Positions 1-9,517 of a DNA stretch of 64,000 nt are shown here, piece after piece. Positions within the stretch are counted from its first letter, which is position 1, and each line of letters begins with the position of its first letter. A program made the translations under genes and the position numbers. The stretch covers positions 1-64,000 of the forward strand of contig CATKXR010000008.1 of assembly GCA_949840805.1 (NCBI GenBank), in the 5' to 3' direction. The stretch comes from an uncultured Lachnospiraceae bacterium. Lineage in GTDB: Bacteria > Bacillota > Clostridia > Lachnospirales > Lachnospiraceae. A model generated the notes under the pieces. It searched no databases, was not told where the DNA came from, and was given only the letters and a program-made list of their open reading frames with translations.

Positions 1-134
1 TCTGTTACCCGTACCCCGGAAAACGCGCTCCCGCTCCGTGAAGAACGTAGCGGACGCTAAATTCGCCGGGAAAAGCATCCCGGCTCATTAAGCGCCGACG
101 TTCTTCGAGGGTTTCCCGGGGTACGGGTAACAGA
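1..134. repeat. Long hairpin element, copy A of a structured repeat
   Basis: The first 19 bases (TCTGTTACCCGTACCCCGG) are perfectly inverted at 116-134. Inside lie further nested arms: GAAGAACGT (40-48) against ACGTTCTTC (98-106), CGG/GCTTA-type arms at 51-60 and 89-97, and an apical GCCGGGA/TCCCGGC-like stem around 65-86. The core words CTCCGT (34-39), ACGTAGCGG (45-53), GCCGACGT (94-101) and GAGGGT (107-112) recur in inverted orientation at 231-299. No ORF is supported. The element may extend left of the window. It is either a structured RNA or a palindromic mobile repeat. Confidence 0.75.
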
Positions 135-139
135 CCAGG

Positions 140-203
140 CTACGTTATCGGCCGTTTTATGGAGGGAGTAACGCCTTCCATTAAATAGTGCTGGTAACGT
201 AGC
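140..203. other. Middle hairpin of the 1-340 structured block
   Basis: GCTACGTTA (140-148) is inverted as TAACGTAGC (195-203). An inner stem, ATGGAGGG against CCTTCCAT, pairs with one G-U wobble when written as plus-strand RNA. The arm ends one base inside the outer arm of the next hairpin, so the three hairpins stack directly end to end. No coding potential seen. Confidence 0.6.
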
Positions 204-339
204 AGGAGAAGAGGGACAGAACGTTTGAAGACCCTCTTTTCACGTCGGCACTTAGGCTGTGTTTTTTACAGCCTTAGTACCGCTACGTGAAAAACGGAGT
301 GAGAACGTGTCTGAAAACGTTCTGTCCCTCTTCTCCTGC
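202..339. repeat. Long hairpin element, copy B (inverted relative to copy A)
   Basis: A perfect 25-bp outer arm (202-226 with 315-339) encloses ACCCTC (231-236), ACGTCGGC (242-249), an AGGCTGT/ACAGCCT apical stem (254-260 with 268-274), CCGCTACGT (280-288) and ACGGAG (294-299). Read on the minus strand this is the core order of copy A. The 5-base helix beside ACGT is GAAGA/TCTTC in copy A and TTTTC/GAAAA here, so pairing is kept while both strands changed. Outer arms and apical stems are unrelated in sequence between copies yet both pair. Confidence 0.75.
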
Positions 340-400
340 GGACCTTTCGGAAGAACTATAACTTAGGAACTGTAGATAGTAATGTACGATAAAGCATCCT

Positions 401-1360
401 TTATGTCTGGCTTACCATCCACTCAGGATGGTTTTTAAAATATTGTGACGCATATTCTTTATCCCGCTCAATCTGCGCTTTCAATTCTTCCAGCCCGGAA
501 AATTTCTGTTCCGGCCTCTCAAAATTCAATAACTGCACCTCGATATTTCTCCCGTACAGATTGGCCCCTTCTTCCAGATCCAGGATGAACGTCTCTACCC
601 CTACCGGGTTTTCTCCGGTGATGGTGGGTTTTCTTCCGATATTGCTGACCCCGCCAAAATATTTTCCGTCTACCGAGACACGGGACACATAGACCCCGAA
701 CCTGGGCAGGTATTTCTCCGGGGGAGGCAGGATATTGGCCGTAGGGAAACCTAAAAGCGGCGCGCCGATATGATTGCCGTGGACTACCATGCCATGGACG
801 GCGTAAGGCTCGCCTAAAAGCCCGTTGGCCTTTTCCACATTTCCGGCCTCCAGTTCCTCCCGGATATAAGTGCTGCTGATATCCCGATGGCCTTCTTGCT
901 CCTTCCGGATGATCACTGCCTCATAGCCGTATCTGGGCGCAAGCTTTTTTAAAAGAGCCGCGTCCCCCCTTCTCTGGTATCCGAAACCGCAGTCCGTCCC
1001 CGCCACGACCGCCCGGGCGCCCATCTGCCCTGCCAGAATCTTTTCCACAAATTCTTCCGGCGGCATATGGGCTGCCTTCTGGTCAAAAGGATATTCCACC
1101 ATGTAGTCGATTCCCATTTTTTCCATATTATTGCGGCGTTCCTGATTGGTGGTGATCACCTTTTGCCCTCTGCCTGACACTACCCCAAAAGGAGCCATGT
1201 CAAAGGTAAAGACCGCCGTCTTGTAACCTTTTTTCTCCCTGAAATCCAGCATCTCCCGCAGCAGCTTCTGATGCCCCTTGTGGCGGCCGTCAAATTTGCC
1301 GATGGTGACTACCGTAGGCTCCTGGATCTGAAATTCCCTTGTCCCGGCAATGATCTTCAT
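401..1360 (-). CDS. ribF: Bifunctional riboflavin kinase / FAD synthetase
   Basis: Makes FMN from riboflavin and then FAD, in the cytoplasm. The N-terminal nucleotidyltransferase half shows GKFDGRHKGH (about residues 22-31) and SSTYIREEL (about 161-169), the usual FAD-synthetase motifs. The C-terminal flavokinase half shows GFPTAN near residue 204 and ETFILD further on. At 319 aa it has normal full length. The start codon directly abuts the truB stop (TAG-ATG), so the two are translationally linked at the end of the nusA-infB operon. The next feature downstream is the hairpin block at 1-340, where rpsO often follows in relatives. Confidence 0.96.
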   Translation of the reverse strand: MKIIAGTREFQIQEPTVVTIGKFDGRHKGHQKLLREMLDFREKKGYKTAVFTFDMAPFGVVSGRGQKVITTNQERRNNMEKMGIDYMVEYPFDQKAAHMPPEEFVEKILAGQMGARAVVAGTDCGFGYQRRGDAALLKKLAPRYGYEAVIIRKEQEGHRDISSTYIREELEAGNVEKANGLLGEPYAVHGMVVHGNHIGAPLLGFPTANILPPPEKYLPRFGVYVSRVSVDGKYFGGVSNIGRKPTITGENPVGVETFILDLEEGANLYGRNIEVQLLNFERPEQKFSGLEELKAQIERDKEYASQYFKNHPEWMVSQT

Positions 1361-2263
1361 CTAGCTGCCTCCCAAAAATAGTTTCTGTGGCTGATACCGC
1401 TTTTTTTTCTCGTCATATCCATAGATCCCGATAAACCGCCCCCCGCTGTCATACACCCTTGCGGCGGGAACCATAAGGCCTCCGGCCAGCCTGTCCGCAA
1501 AAGGATTGCCGTTATGTACCAGCTTATCCCCTTCTCCCGCCGTCATCTCCAGCCTGGGAAATTCCTCAAACACACCGTCCACCGGCACCACATAACGCTC
1601 CAATTCGCCTTCGTCCCGCAGCTTTTCGATCTGGGACAGGCGCAGGCTGTCCTCAATGAGGAAACGGCCTGCACGGGTACGCACCAGGCCTTCCATGCAG
1701 CCGCAGCATCCCGACTTCCTTCCAATATCGTGGCAGAGTGTACGGATGTATGTCCCCTTGGAGCATTCCACATGGATCACCACCCGGGGCAGTTCCATCT
1801 TTTCTATCTGAATGTCAAAAATCTCTACCGGACGGGGCTTCCGCTCCACTTCCCTGCCTTCCCTGGCAAGCTCATACAGCTTTTTCCCATTGACCTTCAA
1901 AGCTGAATACATCGGCGGAATCTGCTGATAGGGTCCCTTAAAGCTATAAATGGCCTCTGTCACCGCTTTTTCCGTCTCCGGGGTATCTTCCACCGCGGCC
2001 TCTGCCAGTATTCTGCCGGTAGTATCCTGAGTGTCTGTCTCCTGCCCTAAAAGGAGGACCGCCCGGTATGACTTTGTCTTATCTGTCAGCATATCGCACA
2101 GCTTCGTTCCCCTGCCAAGACAGACAGGAAGCACCCCTTCCGCTTCCGGGTCCAGAGTGCCTGTATGCCCGATTTTCTTCATCCGCAAAATACCTCTCAT
2201 TTTCGCAACCACGTCATGAGAGGTATATCCCTTTTCCTTATATACATTTATGATCCCGTCCAT
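1361..2263 (-). CDS. truB: tRNA pseudouridine(55) synthase
   Basis: Isomerises U55 of the T-loop of tRNAs. The catalytic aspartate lies in GHTGTLDPEAEGVLP (about residues 32-46). KSYRA, near residue 83, carries the active-site tyrosine, and YIRTLCHDIG, near 172, is the family's third motif. The length of 300 aa is typical. The gene lies 21 bases after nrnA and touches ribF. This nrnA-truB-ribF order is common in Firmicutes nusA-infB operons. Confidence 0.96.
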   Translation of the reverse strand: MDGIINVYKEKGYTSHDVVAKMRGILRMKKIGHTGTLDPEAEGVLPVCLGRGTKLCDMLTDKTKSYRAVLLLGQETDTQDTTGRILAEAAVEDTPETEKAVTEAIYSFKGPYQQIPPMYSALKVNGKKLYELAREGREVERKPRPVEIFDIQIEKMELPRVVIHVECSKGTYIRTLCHDIGRKSGCCGCMEGLVRTRAGRFLIEDSLRLSQIEKLRDEGELERYVVPVDGVFEEFPRLEMTAGEGDKLVHNGNPFADRLAGGLMVPAARVYDSGGRFIGIYGYDEKKKRYQPQKLFLGGS

Positions 2264-2284
2264 GCATGCCGCTCCTTGCTTACA

Positions 2285-3256
2285 TCATAATTCTGTTTCA
2301 GGCTCCGGACATATCTGCTCTGCGATATGTATGGACAGGTTATTGATGACATCATGGACGCTTCCGTTCATGGTGCAGCCCGCCGCCCGCACATGCCCGC
2401 CGCCGCCAAAATAAGAGGCGACTTTACTGACATCCAGCAGGCTGTTGGAACGCATGCTGACTTTAAACACATGGTTTTCCGTCTCATGAAGGAAGATCGC
2501 GCAAATCACCCCATCCGTGACCCGAAGCTGCTCCACAATCCCGTCTAAGTCAGAGCTTACCGCCCCGTAAAAAGCCATATCCCTCTGGCGCACCGCCGCA
2601 AAGATGCATTTTCCGTCCATAAAAGAAATACTCTCCAAAAGCGCCCTTCCTAATATCTGGTTCTGGACATAAGTCTTCCTGAAAAATGTCTCGTCAATGA
2701 TCTTTCCAAAGGGAATCCCTTTAGCCATCAGCTTTCCGGCCATCTCCATGGTATGGGGAGAGGTATTGTTGTTCTTAAACACATTGGTGTCATGGATCAC
2801 CCCTGTATAAAGGCATTCTGCCACCGCCGTGCTGATCTTTTCTTCCTCAAAAGAATCAAACAACACCTCGCAGGTTGAGCTTGCATCCGGGCGGATAATA
2901 TTCTCCTCTGCATATCCCCGGTTGGTCACATGATGGTCCAGGCAGATACTGTGCCTTGCCTGCTCCAAATACCCTTCAAAATCCCCCAGCCTGGACTTGT
3001 CTCCGCTGTCTAAGCAGATACACAGGTCATATACGATCCCTGACCGGGCATCCTGGCTTATCTTGTCAAAATTCTTCAGATAGCTGAATTTTTCCGCCGG
3101 TTTTTCCAGATAAACATGTACGGTCTTTTCCGGACATTGCTCCAGCAGATAATTGCAAGCGGCCAGACAGGAACCTATACAGTCCCCGTCCGGACGCACA
3201 TGTCCTAAAATCGCAATGGTTTTGGCATCTTGTACCATCTCCGTCAATCGGCTCAT
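2285..3256 (-). CDS. nrnA: DHH-family oligoribonuclease / pAp phosphatase (NrnA type)
   Basis: Phosphodiesterase of the DHH/DHHA1 superfamily that degrades nanoRNA and/or dephosphorylates pAp in Firmicutes. Motifs: LGHVRPDGDCIGS (motif I, metal ligands) near the N-terminus, LDSGDKSRLG (motif II), LDHHVTNRGY (the DHH motif proper) and GGGGHVRAAGC in the C-terminal DHHA1 substrate domain. The ATG at 3256 was chosen because GGGAGGTG sits 5-6 bases before it. An in-frame TTG at 3271 would place that ribosome site inside the gene. It lies between rbfA and truB in the operon. Confidence 0.92.
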   Translation of the reverse strand: MSRLTEMVQDAKTIAILGHVRPDGDCIGSCLAACNYLLEQCPEKTVHVYLEKPAEKFSYLKNFDKISQDARSGIVYDLCICLDSGDKSRLGDFEGYLEQARHSICLDHHVTNRGYAEENIIRPDASSTCEVLFDSFEEEKISTAVAECLYTGVIHDTNVFKNNNTSPHTMEMAGKLMAKGIPFGKIIDETFFRKTYVQNQILGRALLESISFMDGKCIFAAVRQRDMAFYGAVSSDLDGIVEQLRVTDGVICAIFLHETENHVFKVSMRSNSLLDVSKVASYFGGGGHVRAAGCTMNGSVHDVINNLSIHIAEQICPEPETEL

Positions 3257-3282
3257 GCGGCCACCTCCCAAAGTTGTTCGCT

Positions 3283-3702
3283 TCAGTCTGTCTCCTCCTG
3301 CTCCGTAACAGCTCCGATACTGCCTGAACCGTTACCCTGCTTTTCCATATCCCTGGTCACTTCATCAATCAGCCTTGACATATGGACTCCATGCTCGATA
3401 GACTGATCCTGTATAAAACTAATCTCCGGAGTATTTCTTAAATTGATCCTGTGGGCCAGCTCCCGGCGGATATATCCGACCGCGCTCTTAAGCCCTGCTA
3501 TGGCTTCTTCAGCCACGCCTTCGTCTCCCAGCACACTGATATATGCCTTACAGTATTTCAGGTCAGGAGTCACCTCCACGGAAACCACGCTGACCATGGC
3601 TCCTGAAACACGGGGATCCTTGATCTCCGAGCGGATGATCTCGCTTAACTCTTTTTGTACCTCTCCGTTGATCCGGGTATTTTTAATACTGTTTTTCCGC
3701 AT
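3283..3702 (-). CDS. rbfA: Ribosome-binding factor A
   Basis: Small KH-like factor that binds the immature 30S subunit and helps process the 5' end of 16S rRNA. The product starts MRKNSIKNTRINGEVQ and contains SEIIRSEIKDPRVSG and the conserved VTPDLKYCKAYISV strand-helix region. The ATG at 3702 follows AAAGGAAG at proper distance; an in-frame start at 3741 has no ribosome site. The 139 aa fit the family, with a short polar tail. It lies 128 bases downstream of infB. Confidence 0.93.
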   Translation of the reverse strand: MRKNSIKNTRINGEVQKELSEIIRSEIKDPRVSGAMVSVVSVEVTPDLKYCKAYISVLGDEGVAEEAIAGLKSAVGYIRRELAHRINLRNTPEISFIQDQSIEHGVHMSRLIDEVTRDMEKQGNGSGSIGAVTEQEETD

Positions 3703-3830
3703 AAAACTTCCTTTCTTAAATCGCGGCCGTCCACAGCCCAATCCTGTGAACGGTTACTCTCCATCATGAAACAGGCGCCATACTCTCCCCCTTGCCGGGG
3801 CAGGCACACGCCTGCCGCCATAAATTCCTT

Positions 3831-6800
3831 CTACCGTGGAACCTCCACCATGATATAGGCTTCAATGACATCATCTTCCTGAAGGTCATTGAACTTTTCA
3901 AACACCAGGCCGCACTCGTACCCAGTGGCCACTTCCTTTACATCATCCTTAAACCTCTTCAGGGAAGCCAGGGCACCGTCAAATATCTGGTCCTTCCCGC
4001 GGCTGATCCTGCAGGAACAGCCTCTCTGGAATTTGCCATCCGTCACATAGGAACCGGCAATGGTTCCCACGCCGGAAGCCTTAAAGAGCTGGCGCACCAC
4101 CGCGTGGCCGATAACCTGCTCCTCAAAGACCGGATCCAGCATCCCCTTCATGGCTGCCTCCACGTCTTCGATGGCCTGATAGATCACCCTGTAAAGCCGC
4201 AGGTCCACCTTCTCCCGCTCCGCGATAGATTTTGCCGTTACATCCGGCCTTACATTAAAGCCGATAATAATGGCGTTGGACGCGGAGGCCAGGGTCACAT
4301 CCGACTCGTTGATGGCTCCTACTCCTCCGTGGATCACCTTGACCATGACTTCCTCGTTGGAAAGCTTCAGCAGGCTCTCCTTGACTGCCTCCACGGAACC
4401 CTGCACGTCTGCCTTGACAATGATAGGAAGTTCTTTCACATTGCCTGCCTTGATCTGGCTGAACAGATCGTCCAAGGACAGGCGGGACTTGGTATCCTCA
4501 AGCAGTTTATTCTTGCTCTCGGCAATAAAGGTCTCCGCATAGCTTCTCGCTTCTTTTTCGTTCTCTGTGGCCATCAGCACGTCTCCGGCTCCCGGCACGT
4601 CGTTCAGGCCTAAAATCTCCACAGGCTGGGAAGGTCCTGCCTCCTTCACCCGGCGTCCCTTGTCATCCATCATGGCACGGACTTTACCATAGCAGGCGCC
4701 GGCCGTCACGCTGTCTCCCACCCGCAAAGTTCCCTTCTGCACCAAAATAGTAGCCACCGGGCCTTTTCCTTTGTCTAACTCCGCTTCGATGACCAGCCCC
4801 CTTGCCTTTCGGTTGGGGTTGGCCTTCAGCTCCTTCACCTCCGCAGCCAGCAGGATCATCTCCAGCAGCTCCGGAATGCCCTCTTTCGTATGGGCGGATA
4901 CCGGCACGAAAATTGTGCTTCCGCCCCAGTCCTCAGGAACCAGTTCATATTCCGAAAGTTCCTGCTTCACCCGGTCAATATTAGCGCTGGGCTTATCGAT
5001 CTTGTTGATCGCCACAATGATCTCCACCTCTGCCGCCTTGGCATGGTTGATGGCTTCCACGGTCTGGGGCATCACGCCGTCGTCTGCCGCCACCACCAGA
5101 ATGGCGATATCCGTAGACTGGGCGCCCCGCATACGCATGGCGGTAAATGCCTCATGCCCCGGCGTATCCAAAAATGTGATCTGCTGCCCGTTGATCTCCA
5201 CCGTATAGGCGCCGATATGCTGGGTAATGCCGCCGGCCTCCCTGGAAGTCACATTGGTGGAGCGGACGGCGTCCAGAAGAGAAGTCTTTCCATGGTCTAC
5301 ATGGCCCATGACACAGACCACCGGAGATCTGGGGACCATATCCTTCTCATCCTCTTCATCCTCCTTCAAAAGCTCGGCGATCACATCGATCTTTTCTTCT
5401 TTCTCACAGAGAACCTCATAATCCATGGCGATCTCTTCTGCCTTCTCAAAATCGATCTCCGAGTTTACCGTCACCACCTGTCCCTGCAAAAACAGCTTCT
5501 TGATGATCACGGATGGCTGCAGCTTCATCTTGTCTGCCAGCTCTTTGATAGTCAGCACTTCAGGAAGGGTAATGACCTTTACCACTTCTTCCACAGGCTT
5601 TTGGGCCGTCTTCTGAGGCATGGAAAGAGTATGCCTGGAGACTTTCCCTCCCTTGTTTCTTGGCCCGTCTTCATTTACATTCTTTTTATCATAACGGTCG
5701 TTTTTATAATTGTTGTTGTTATTTTTACGGCTGCTGGTGGGCTTTGACTGAATCGGCGTGTCAAAGCTCTTGGAACCAGAATCCCTCTGGCCCGGGCGGC
5801 TCCCGCCGGGACGGTTTCCTCCTCCGAAACCTCCTGCCCCGCGGTTTCCGCCGGTTCCACGGCTTCCGTCACGGCCTCCGGAAAAACCGGTTCCGCGGTT
5901 TCCGTCACGGTTCCCGCTAAATCCGGCTGTACGGTTCCCGTCACGGTTTCCTCCAAATCCGGCTGTACGGTTCCCGTCACGGTTTCCTCCAAATCCGGCG
6001 GCACGATTTCCGTCACGGCTTCCGGCGGCACGATTCCCGTCACGGCCTCCCCCGTAACTGGTTCCACGGTCGCCATCACGGCCTCCGGCATAACCGCTTG
6101 GGCGGTTCCCGTCACGACTTCCTCCATAACTGCCGCGGCTTCCGTCACGGTTTCCGCTATAACCGGTTCCACGGTTTCCGTCACGGTTCCCGCCGTAGCT
6201 GCTGCGGTTCCCGCCTGCTCCACGGCTTCCGTCACGGTTCCCGCCATAACCGCCACGGTTTCCGTCACGGAACGGCTGTCCCTGGGAACGGGAAGCGCCT
6301 TGCGGCTGCTGTCCGTCCGAAGTCTGCCTCTGGTTCCTGGCTCCGGCCTGCCCTGTCTGGCCTCTTCCGCTCGTACCCGGCACCCCGTTTGAACCCTGGA
6401 ACGCCTGGTTCCTTGCCGTCCCCGCAGCGCCCGGCCCCTGGGCCGGCTGGCTTTTTTCGGTTCCTGTCACGGTTCCTGAAGACACGGGAGCCTGAGACTT
6501 TTCCGCCTTGTCCGTACTTCCCTGTCCCTGTGATGACTGGGGCTTTAAAGCGCCCGGAGCCTGAACCTTTCCTGCCGCCGTATTCTGGCTCTGGGATGCC
6601 TGGGAACCTGCCGGGTCAGCAGAAACCGGACTTACAGGAACCTTTGGTGTCCCTGTCCCGCCTTGTGTCTGGGACTTTTCCGTCCCGGCTGACATTCCCT
6701 GTTCTGAGGATGCCTGGGGCTTTGCCGCACCTGCATTGGCCTGACCCTGCGATGCCTGGAGCCTTACCACTCCCATTGCCAGGCCCTTGCCCTGGGACGT

Positions 6801-7355
6801 CTGTGCCTTTGCCGTTCCCGGAACGTTCTGTCCCTGGGACGTCTGTGCCTTTGCCGCTCCCGGAACATTCTGTCCCTGGGGCATCTGGGCCTTTGCCGCT
6901 CCCGGAACGTTCTGTCCCTGGGGCATCTGGGCCTTTGTCGTGTCCGGGGTGTTCTGTCCCTGGGGTATCGGGGTTCTTGCCGTTCCGGCGGCATTCTGTA
7001 CCCTGGACGCCCCTGTCGTCCCCTGGGGAGCCTGAGGTTTCACCGAGGCCTGCGCTTTTCCGGGCGCCTGGCGTCCCTGCTGCGATTTCGGCCTTGCCGG
7101 CCTCTGCTGAGAATTCTGCGGACGGTAGACCGCGGCGATCTTTTTCTTGGGAGCTTCTCCCTGACCGCCCTGCTGGCCGGCTGCCGGTTTTGCAGAAGAC
7201 GCTGCCTTTTCTCCTGCCGCACGCCTGACCATCTGAATCTGTTCTTCAGTTACACTGGAAGAATGCGTTTTTACATCCTGGTTATGCTTCTGCAATATAT
7301 CTAAAACCTCCTTGCTGGTTTTCCCCAATTCTTTTGCAAGCTCATTAACTCTCAT
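3831..7355 (-). CDS. infB: Translation initiation factor IF-2 with very long low-complexity N-terminal region
   Basis: GTPase that places fMet-tRNA on the 30S subunit. It begins [19 protein letters not shown] (IF2_N fold); a second IF2_N ([17 protein letters not shown]) precedes the G domain. G motifs: [20 protein letters not shown] and NKIDK. Domains II, III and IV follow and end [12 protein letters not shown]. At 1174 aa it is some 400-450 residues longer than typical IF-2. The excess is two repeat blocks: about ten AQ(M/T)PQGQN-type units, then about 200 residues of Gly-Arg-Asn-Asp repeats ([12 protein letters not shown]). The ATG at 7355 follows CGGAGGT. The gene overlaps ylxQ. Confidence 0.95.
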   Translation of the reverse strand: MRVNELAKELGKTSKEVLDILQKHNQDVKTHSSSVTEEQIQMVRRAAGEKAASSAKPAAGQQGGQGEAPKKKIAAVYRPQNSQQRPARPKSQQGRQAPGKAQASVKPQAPQGTTGASRVQNAAGTARTPIPQGQNTPDTTKAQMPQGQNVPGAAKAQMPQGQNVPGAAKAQTSQGQNVPGTAKAQTSQGKGLAMGVVRLQASQGQANAGAAKPQASSEQGMSAGTEKSQTQGGTGTPKVPVSPVSADPAGSQASQSQNTAAGKVQAPGALKPQSSQGQGSTDKAEKSQAPVSSGTVTGTEKSQPAQGPGAAGTARNQAFQGSNGVPGTSGRGQTGQAGARNQRQTSDGQQPQGASRSQGQPFRDGNRGGYGGNRDGSRGAGGNRSSYGGNRDGNRGTGYSGNRDGSRGSYGGSRDGNRPSGYAGGRDGDRGTSYGGGRDGNRAAGSRDGNRAAGFGGNRDGNRTAGFGGNRDGNRTAGFSGNRDGNRGTGFSGGRDGSRGTGGNRGAGGFGGGNRPGGSRPGQRDSGSKSFDTPIQSKPTSSRKNNNNNYKNDRYDKKNVNEDGPRNKGGKVSRHTLSMPQKTAQKPVEEVVKVITLPEVLTIKELADKMKLQPSVIIKKLFLQGQVVTVNSEIDFEKAEEIAMDYEVLCEKEEKIDVIAELLKEDEEDEKDMVPRSPVVCVMGHVDHGKTSLLDAVRSTNVTSREAGGITQHIGAYTVEINGQQITFLDTPGHEAFTAMRMRGAQSTDIAILVVAADDGVMPQTVEAINHAKAAEVEIIVAINKIDKPSANIDRVKQELSEYELVPEDWGGSTIFVPVSAHTKEGIPELLEMILLAAEVKELKANPNRKARGLVIEAELDKGKGPVATILVQKGTLRVGDSVTAGACYGKVRAMMDDKGRRVKEAGPSQPVEILGLNDVPGAGDVLMATENEKEARSYAETFIAESKNKLLEDTKSRLSLDDLFSQIKAGNVKELPIIVKADVQGSVEAVKESLLKLSNEEVMVKVIHGGVGAINESDVTLASASNAIIIGFNVRPDVTAKSIAEREKVDLRLYRVIYQAIEDVEAAMKGMLDPVFEEQVIGHAVVRQLFKASGVGTIAGSYVTDGKFQRGCSCRISRGKDQIFDGALASLKRFKDDVKEVATGYECGLVFEKFNDLQEDDVIEAYIMVEVPR

Positions 7356-7707
7356 ACTCACTACCTCCGATTGTATTCATTCGTTTTACGATTGTCTCGG
7401 CAAACCCGTCATCCACCACTGCCAGGGACGCCCGCATCTCTTTGCCCATCGCATGGCCAAGCTCGCCTTTTTTACCGAAATAACAGATAGGGACCTTGTA
7501 ATAAGTACACATATTGCGAAACATCTTCTTCGTGTTATCCGATGCTTCCTCAGATACGATCACAAGACGTGCTTTTCTCGATTTTACTGCCTTTTCTGTG
7601 GAAAATTCTCCGCTGGCAGTCTTCCCTGCCTTTGTTGCAAGGCCAATCAGGTTCAGAATCTTCTGTCTGCTATCCAAGATGCTCCATCTCCTTTTCCAAA
7701 GCCTCAT
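7345..7707 (-). CDS. ylxQ: L7Ae/L30e-fold RNA-binding protein YlxQ
   Basis: Small L7Ae-family protein encoded between ylxR and infB in Firmicutes and expected to bind structured RNA such as kink-turns. The signature [22 protein letters not shown] lies near the N-terminus, with [15 protein letters not shown] and [17 protein letters not shown] following. The start is uncertain. ATG 7707 gives 120 aa; TTG 7677 (110 aa, starting LDSRQK) overlaps the ylxR stop codon and has AAAAGGAG upstream. TTG fits the family's usual N-terminus better. The 3' end overlaps the infB start. Confidence 0.85.
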   Translation of the reverse strand: MRLWKRRWSILDSRQKILNLIGLATKAGKTASGEFSTEKAVKSRKARLVIVSEEASDNTKKMFRNMCTYYKVPICYFGKKGELGHAMGKEMRASLAVVDDGFAETIVKRMNTIGGSEYES

Positions 7708-7939
7708 ATACCTCTTTGGGAATTGCCATCTTAAAAGACCGCTCCAGGCCTTTTCCCCTGACAGCTTTTCGAAAACACTCTATGGACGGACACAGATATG
7801 CCCCTCTCCCGTTTTTTCTCCCTGTGGTATCCAATGCAAATTGTCCTTCCGGAGTCTTTAAAACCCGGATCATTTCCTTCTTACTCTTCATCTCATTACA
7901 GCCGACACACTGCCTCTGCGGAATTTTCTTCGTTCCCAC
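7670..7939 (-). CDS. ylxR: YlxR/RnpM family RNA-binding protein
   Basis: DUF448 family; the B. subtilis relative (RnpM) binds and modulates RNase P. Seen here: KKIPQRQCVGCNEMKSK with two cysteines at the N-terminus, FALDTTGRKNGRGAYLC (the conserved GRGAYLC block) and a basic helix ending in RGKGLERSF. The GTG start at 7939 is preceded by GGGAGTG. At 89 aa it has normal size. It lies 43 bases after nusA and overlaps ylxQ, as in most Firmicutes. Confidence 0.9.
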   Translation of the reverse strand: MGTKKIPQRQCVGCNEMKSKKEMIRVLKTPEGQFALDTTGRKNGRGAYLCPSIECFRKAVRGKGLERSFKMAIPKEVYEALEKEMEHLG

Positions 7940-7982
7940 CAGTTCTTCACTCCCTATCTGCCGCTATCTGCCGTCAGCGCCA

Positions 7983-9488
7983 TTATTCGCCGTCCGGCTC
8001 CTCGTAATCCTCCACGGGGTAGTTCTCATCTGCCGGTTCTTCGTCCACGGAATCTTCTTCCGCCCGGTATTCCTCGTCCGTGCGCTCCTCTTTGCCTTCC
8101 GGTTCTTCCCCGGTCACTGGATTTTCTCCATCTTCCGGAGCTTCCTCTGCCATGGTTTCTTCCCGGAATTCTGCGGATGCCCAAGCGGCCGGATCGTCTT
8201 CGGATTCCGGGTGCTCGCCGGCCTCCAGATACTCCTCGGATTCCGGATACTCACCGGTCTCCGGGGCATCTTCCGCTCCCGGATATCCGCCGGTCTCCGG
8301 ATACCCTTCGGATTCCGGATACTCCTCTGTCATCGGATTCTCCCCGTCTGCCGTCTCTTCCCCGTCCGCAGCCGTGATGTCAAATCCTGCCGGGAAATCA
8401 TCGTAAACGCCTTCCTCCTGGTCATCGATCCCCATCTGCTCAAACAGGCCGGTCTCCCTTGCCTGGGTTTCACTTTTAATATCAATCTTATAGCCTGTCA
8501 GCCTGGCCGCCAGCCTGGCGTTCTGCCCTTCTTTTCCGATAGCCAGCGAAAGCTGGTAATCCGGCACAATGACCTGCGCCTCTCTGGCCTCCTCATCTGC
8601 CACCACGCAGATGACTTTTGCCGGGCTTAAGGCATTCTCGATAAGAAATGCCGCGTTTTCGTCCCAGGTGATAATATCGATCTTTTCTCCCCGCAGTTCA
8701 TTTACAATGGAATTGACCCGGGCGCCGTTCATACCCACACAGGCCCCGACCGGATCCACATTCGGGTCATTGGAATACACGGCGATCTTTGTCCTGGAAC
8801 CGGCCTCCCTGGCAATCGCCTTGATCTCCACGGTTCCGTCCCTGACCTCGGCCACCTCCGCTTCAAACAGCCTCTTCACCAGATCAGGATGCGTCCGGGA
8901 AACGGAGATTCTCGGGCCTTTCGGAGTATCCTTCACCTCCAGCACAAAGACCTTGATCCTCTCGGTCGGCCGGAAAACCTCGCCCCTGACCTGCTCCGCT
9001 TCACTTAGCATGGCATCTACCCGGCCCAGGTTGATACTGACATTTCTTCCAAAATTCCTCTGCACAATGCCAGTCACCACATCTTTTTCCTTCTGATACC
9101 ATTCATTGAACTGCATACTCCGTTCTTCTTCCCGGATCTTCTGCAGAATCACGTTTTTCGCATTTTGCGTGGCAATCCGGCCAAAGGACTTGGATTCGAT
9201 GGGGACATGCACCACATCCCCGATCTCATATTTGGGATTCTTCATTCTTGCTTCCGTAAGGCTTACCTGCAGCACAGGGTCCTCGACATTTTCCACAACC
9301 TCTTTATCTGCAAATACGGCAAAATCCCCGGTCTGCGGATTAATGTTCACCCTTACGTTATCTGCCTTGCCAAAATGATTCTTGCAGGCAGTGATCAAGG
9401 AATTCTCAATCGCCTCCAAAAGAGTCGCCTTGCTGATGTTCTTCTCCTTCTCCAGCAGCTCCAGCGCCTCAATCAGTTCTTTATTCAT
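7983..9488 (-). CDS. nusA: Transcription termination/antitermination factor NusA with acidic repeat tail
   Basis: RNA polymerase-associated factor acting in pausing, termination and antitermination. It has the N-terminal RNAP-binding domain (MNKELIEALELLEKEKNIS), an S1 domain at about 135-200 (GIVQRNFGRNVSINLG), KH1 (DPVGACVGMNGARVNSI) and KH2 (LAIGKEGQNARLAARL), ending near residue 345. Firmicute NusA normally stops about there. This one adds some 150 residues rich in Glu, Pro, Tyr and Gly, arranged as repeats of the type EYPESEGYPETGGYPG. The tail resembles the acidic tails that contact RNAP in other bacteria only in charge. The ATG has AGGAGG upstream. Confidence 0.95.
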   Translation of the reverse strand: MNKELIEALELLEKEKNISKATLLEAIENSLITACKNHFGKADNVRVNINPQTGDFAVFADKEVVENVEDPVLQVSLTEARMKNPKYEIGDVVHVPIESKSFGRIATQNAKNVILQKIREEERSMQFNEWYQKEKDVVTGIVQRNFGRNVSINLGRVDAMLSEAEQVRGEVFRPTERIKVFVLEVKDTPKGPRISVSRTHPDLVKRLFEAEVAEVRDGTVEIKAIAREAGSRTKIAVYSNDPNVDPVGACVGMNGARVNSIVNELRGEKIDIITWDENAAFLIENALSPAKVICVVADEEAREAQVIVPDYQLSLAIGKEGQNARLAARLTGYKIDIKSETQARETGLFEQMGIDDQEEGVYDDFPAGFDITAADGEETADGENPMTEEYPESEGYPETGGYPGAEDAPETGEYPESEEYLEAGEHPESEDDPAAWASAEFREETMAEEAPEDGENPVTGEEPEGKEERTDEEYRAEEDSVDEEPADENYPVEDYEEPDGE

Positions 9489-9517
9489 GGTTTTTTCCTC
9501 CTAAGATCCTTTCCTTT

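Noticed and set aside
1-134. Hairpin considered as an integron attC site
   Set aside because: Ends do not fit the GTTRRRY/RYYYAAC core, and no integrase or cassette gene is present.
5800-6270. Regular DNA repeats in infB considered as a CRISPR array
   Set aside because: Units are in frame, variable, codon-based and within a conserved gene; no constant repeat with unique spacers.
6098-7228. Long plus-strand frame opposite the infB N-terminus
   Set aside because: Repeats of infB read on the other strand; no ribosome site; biased composition is explained by the infB repeats.
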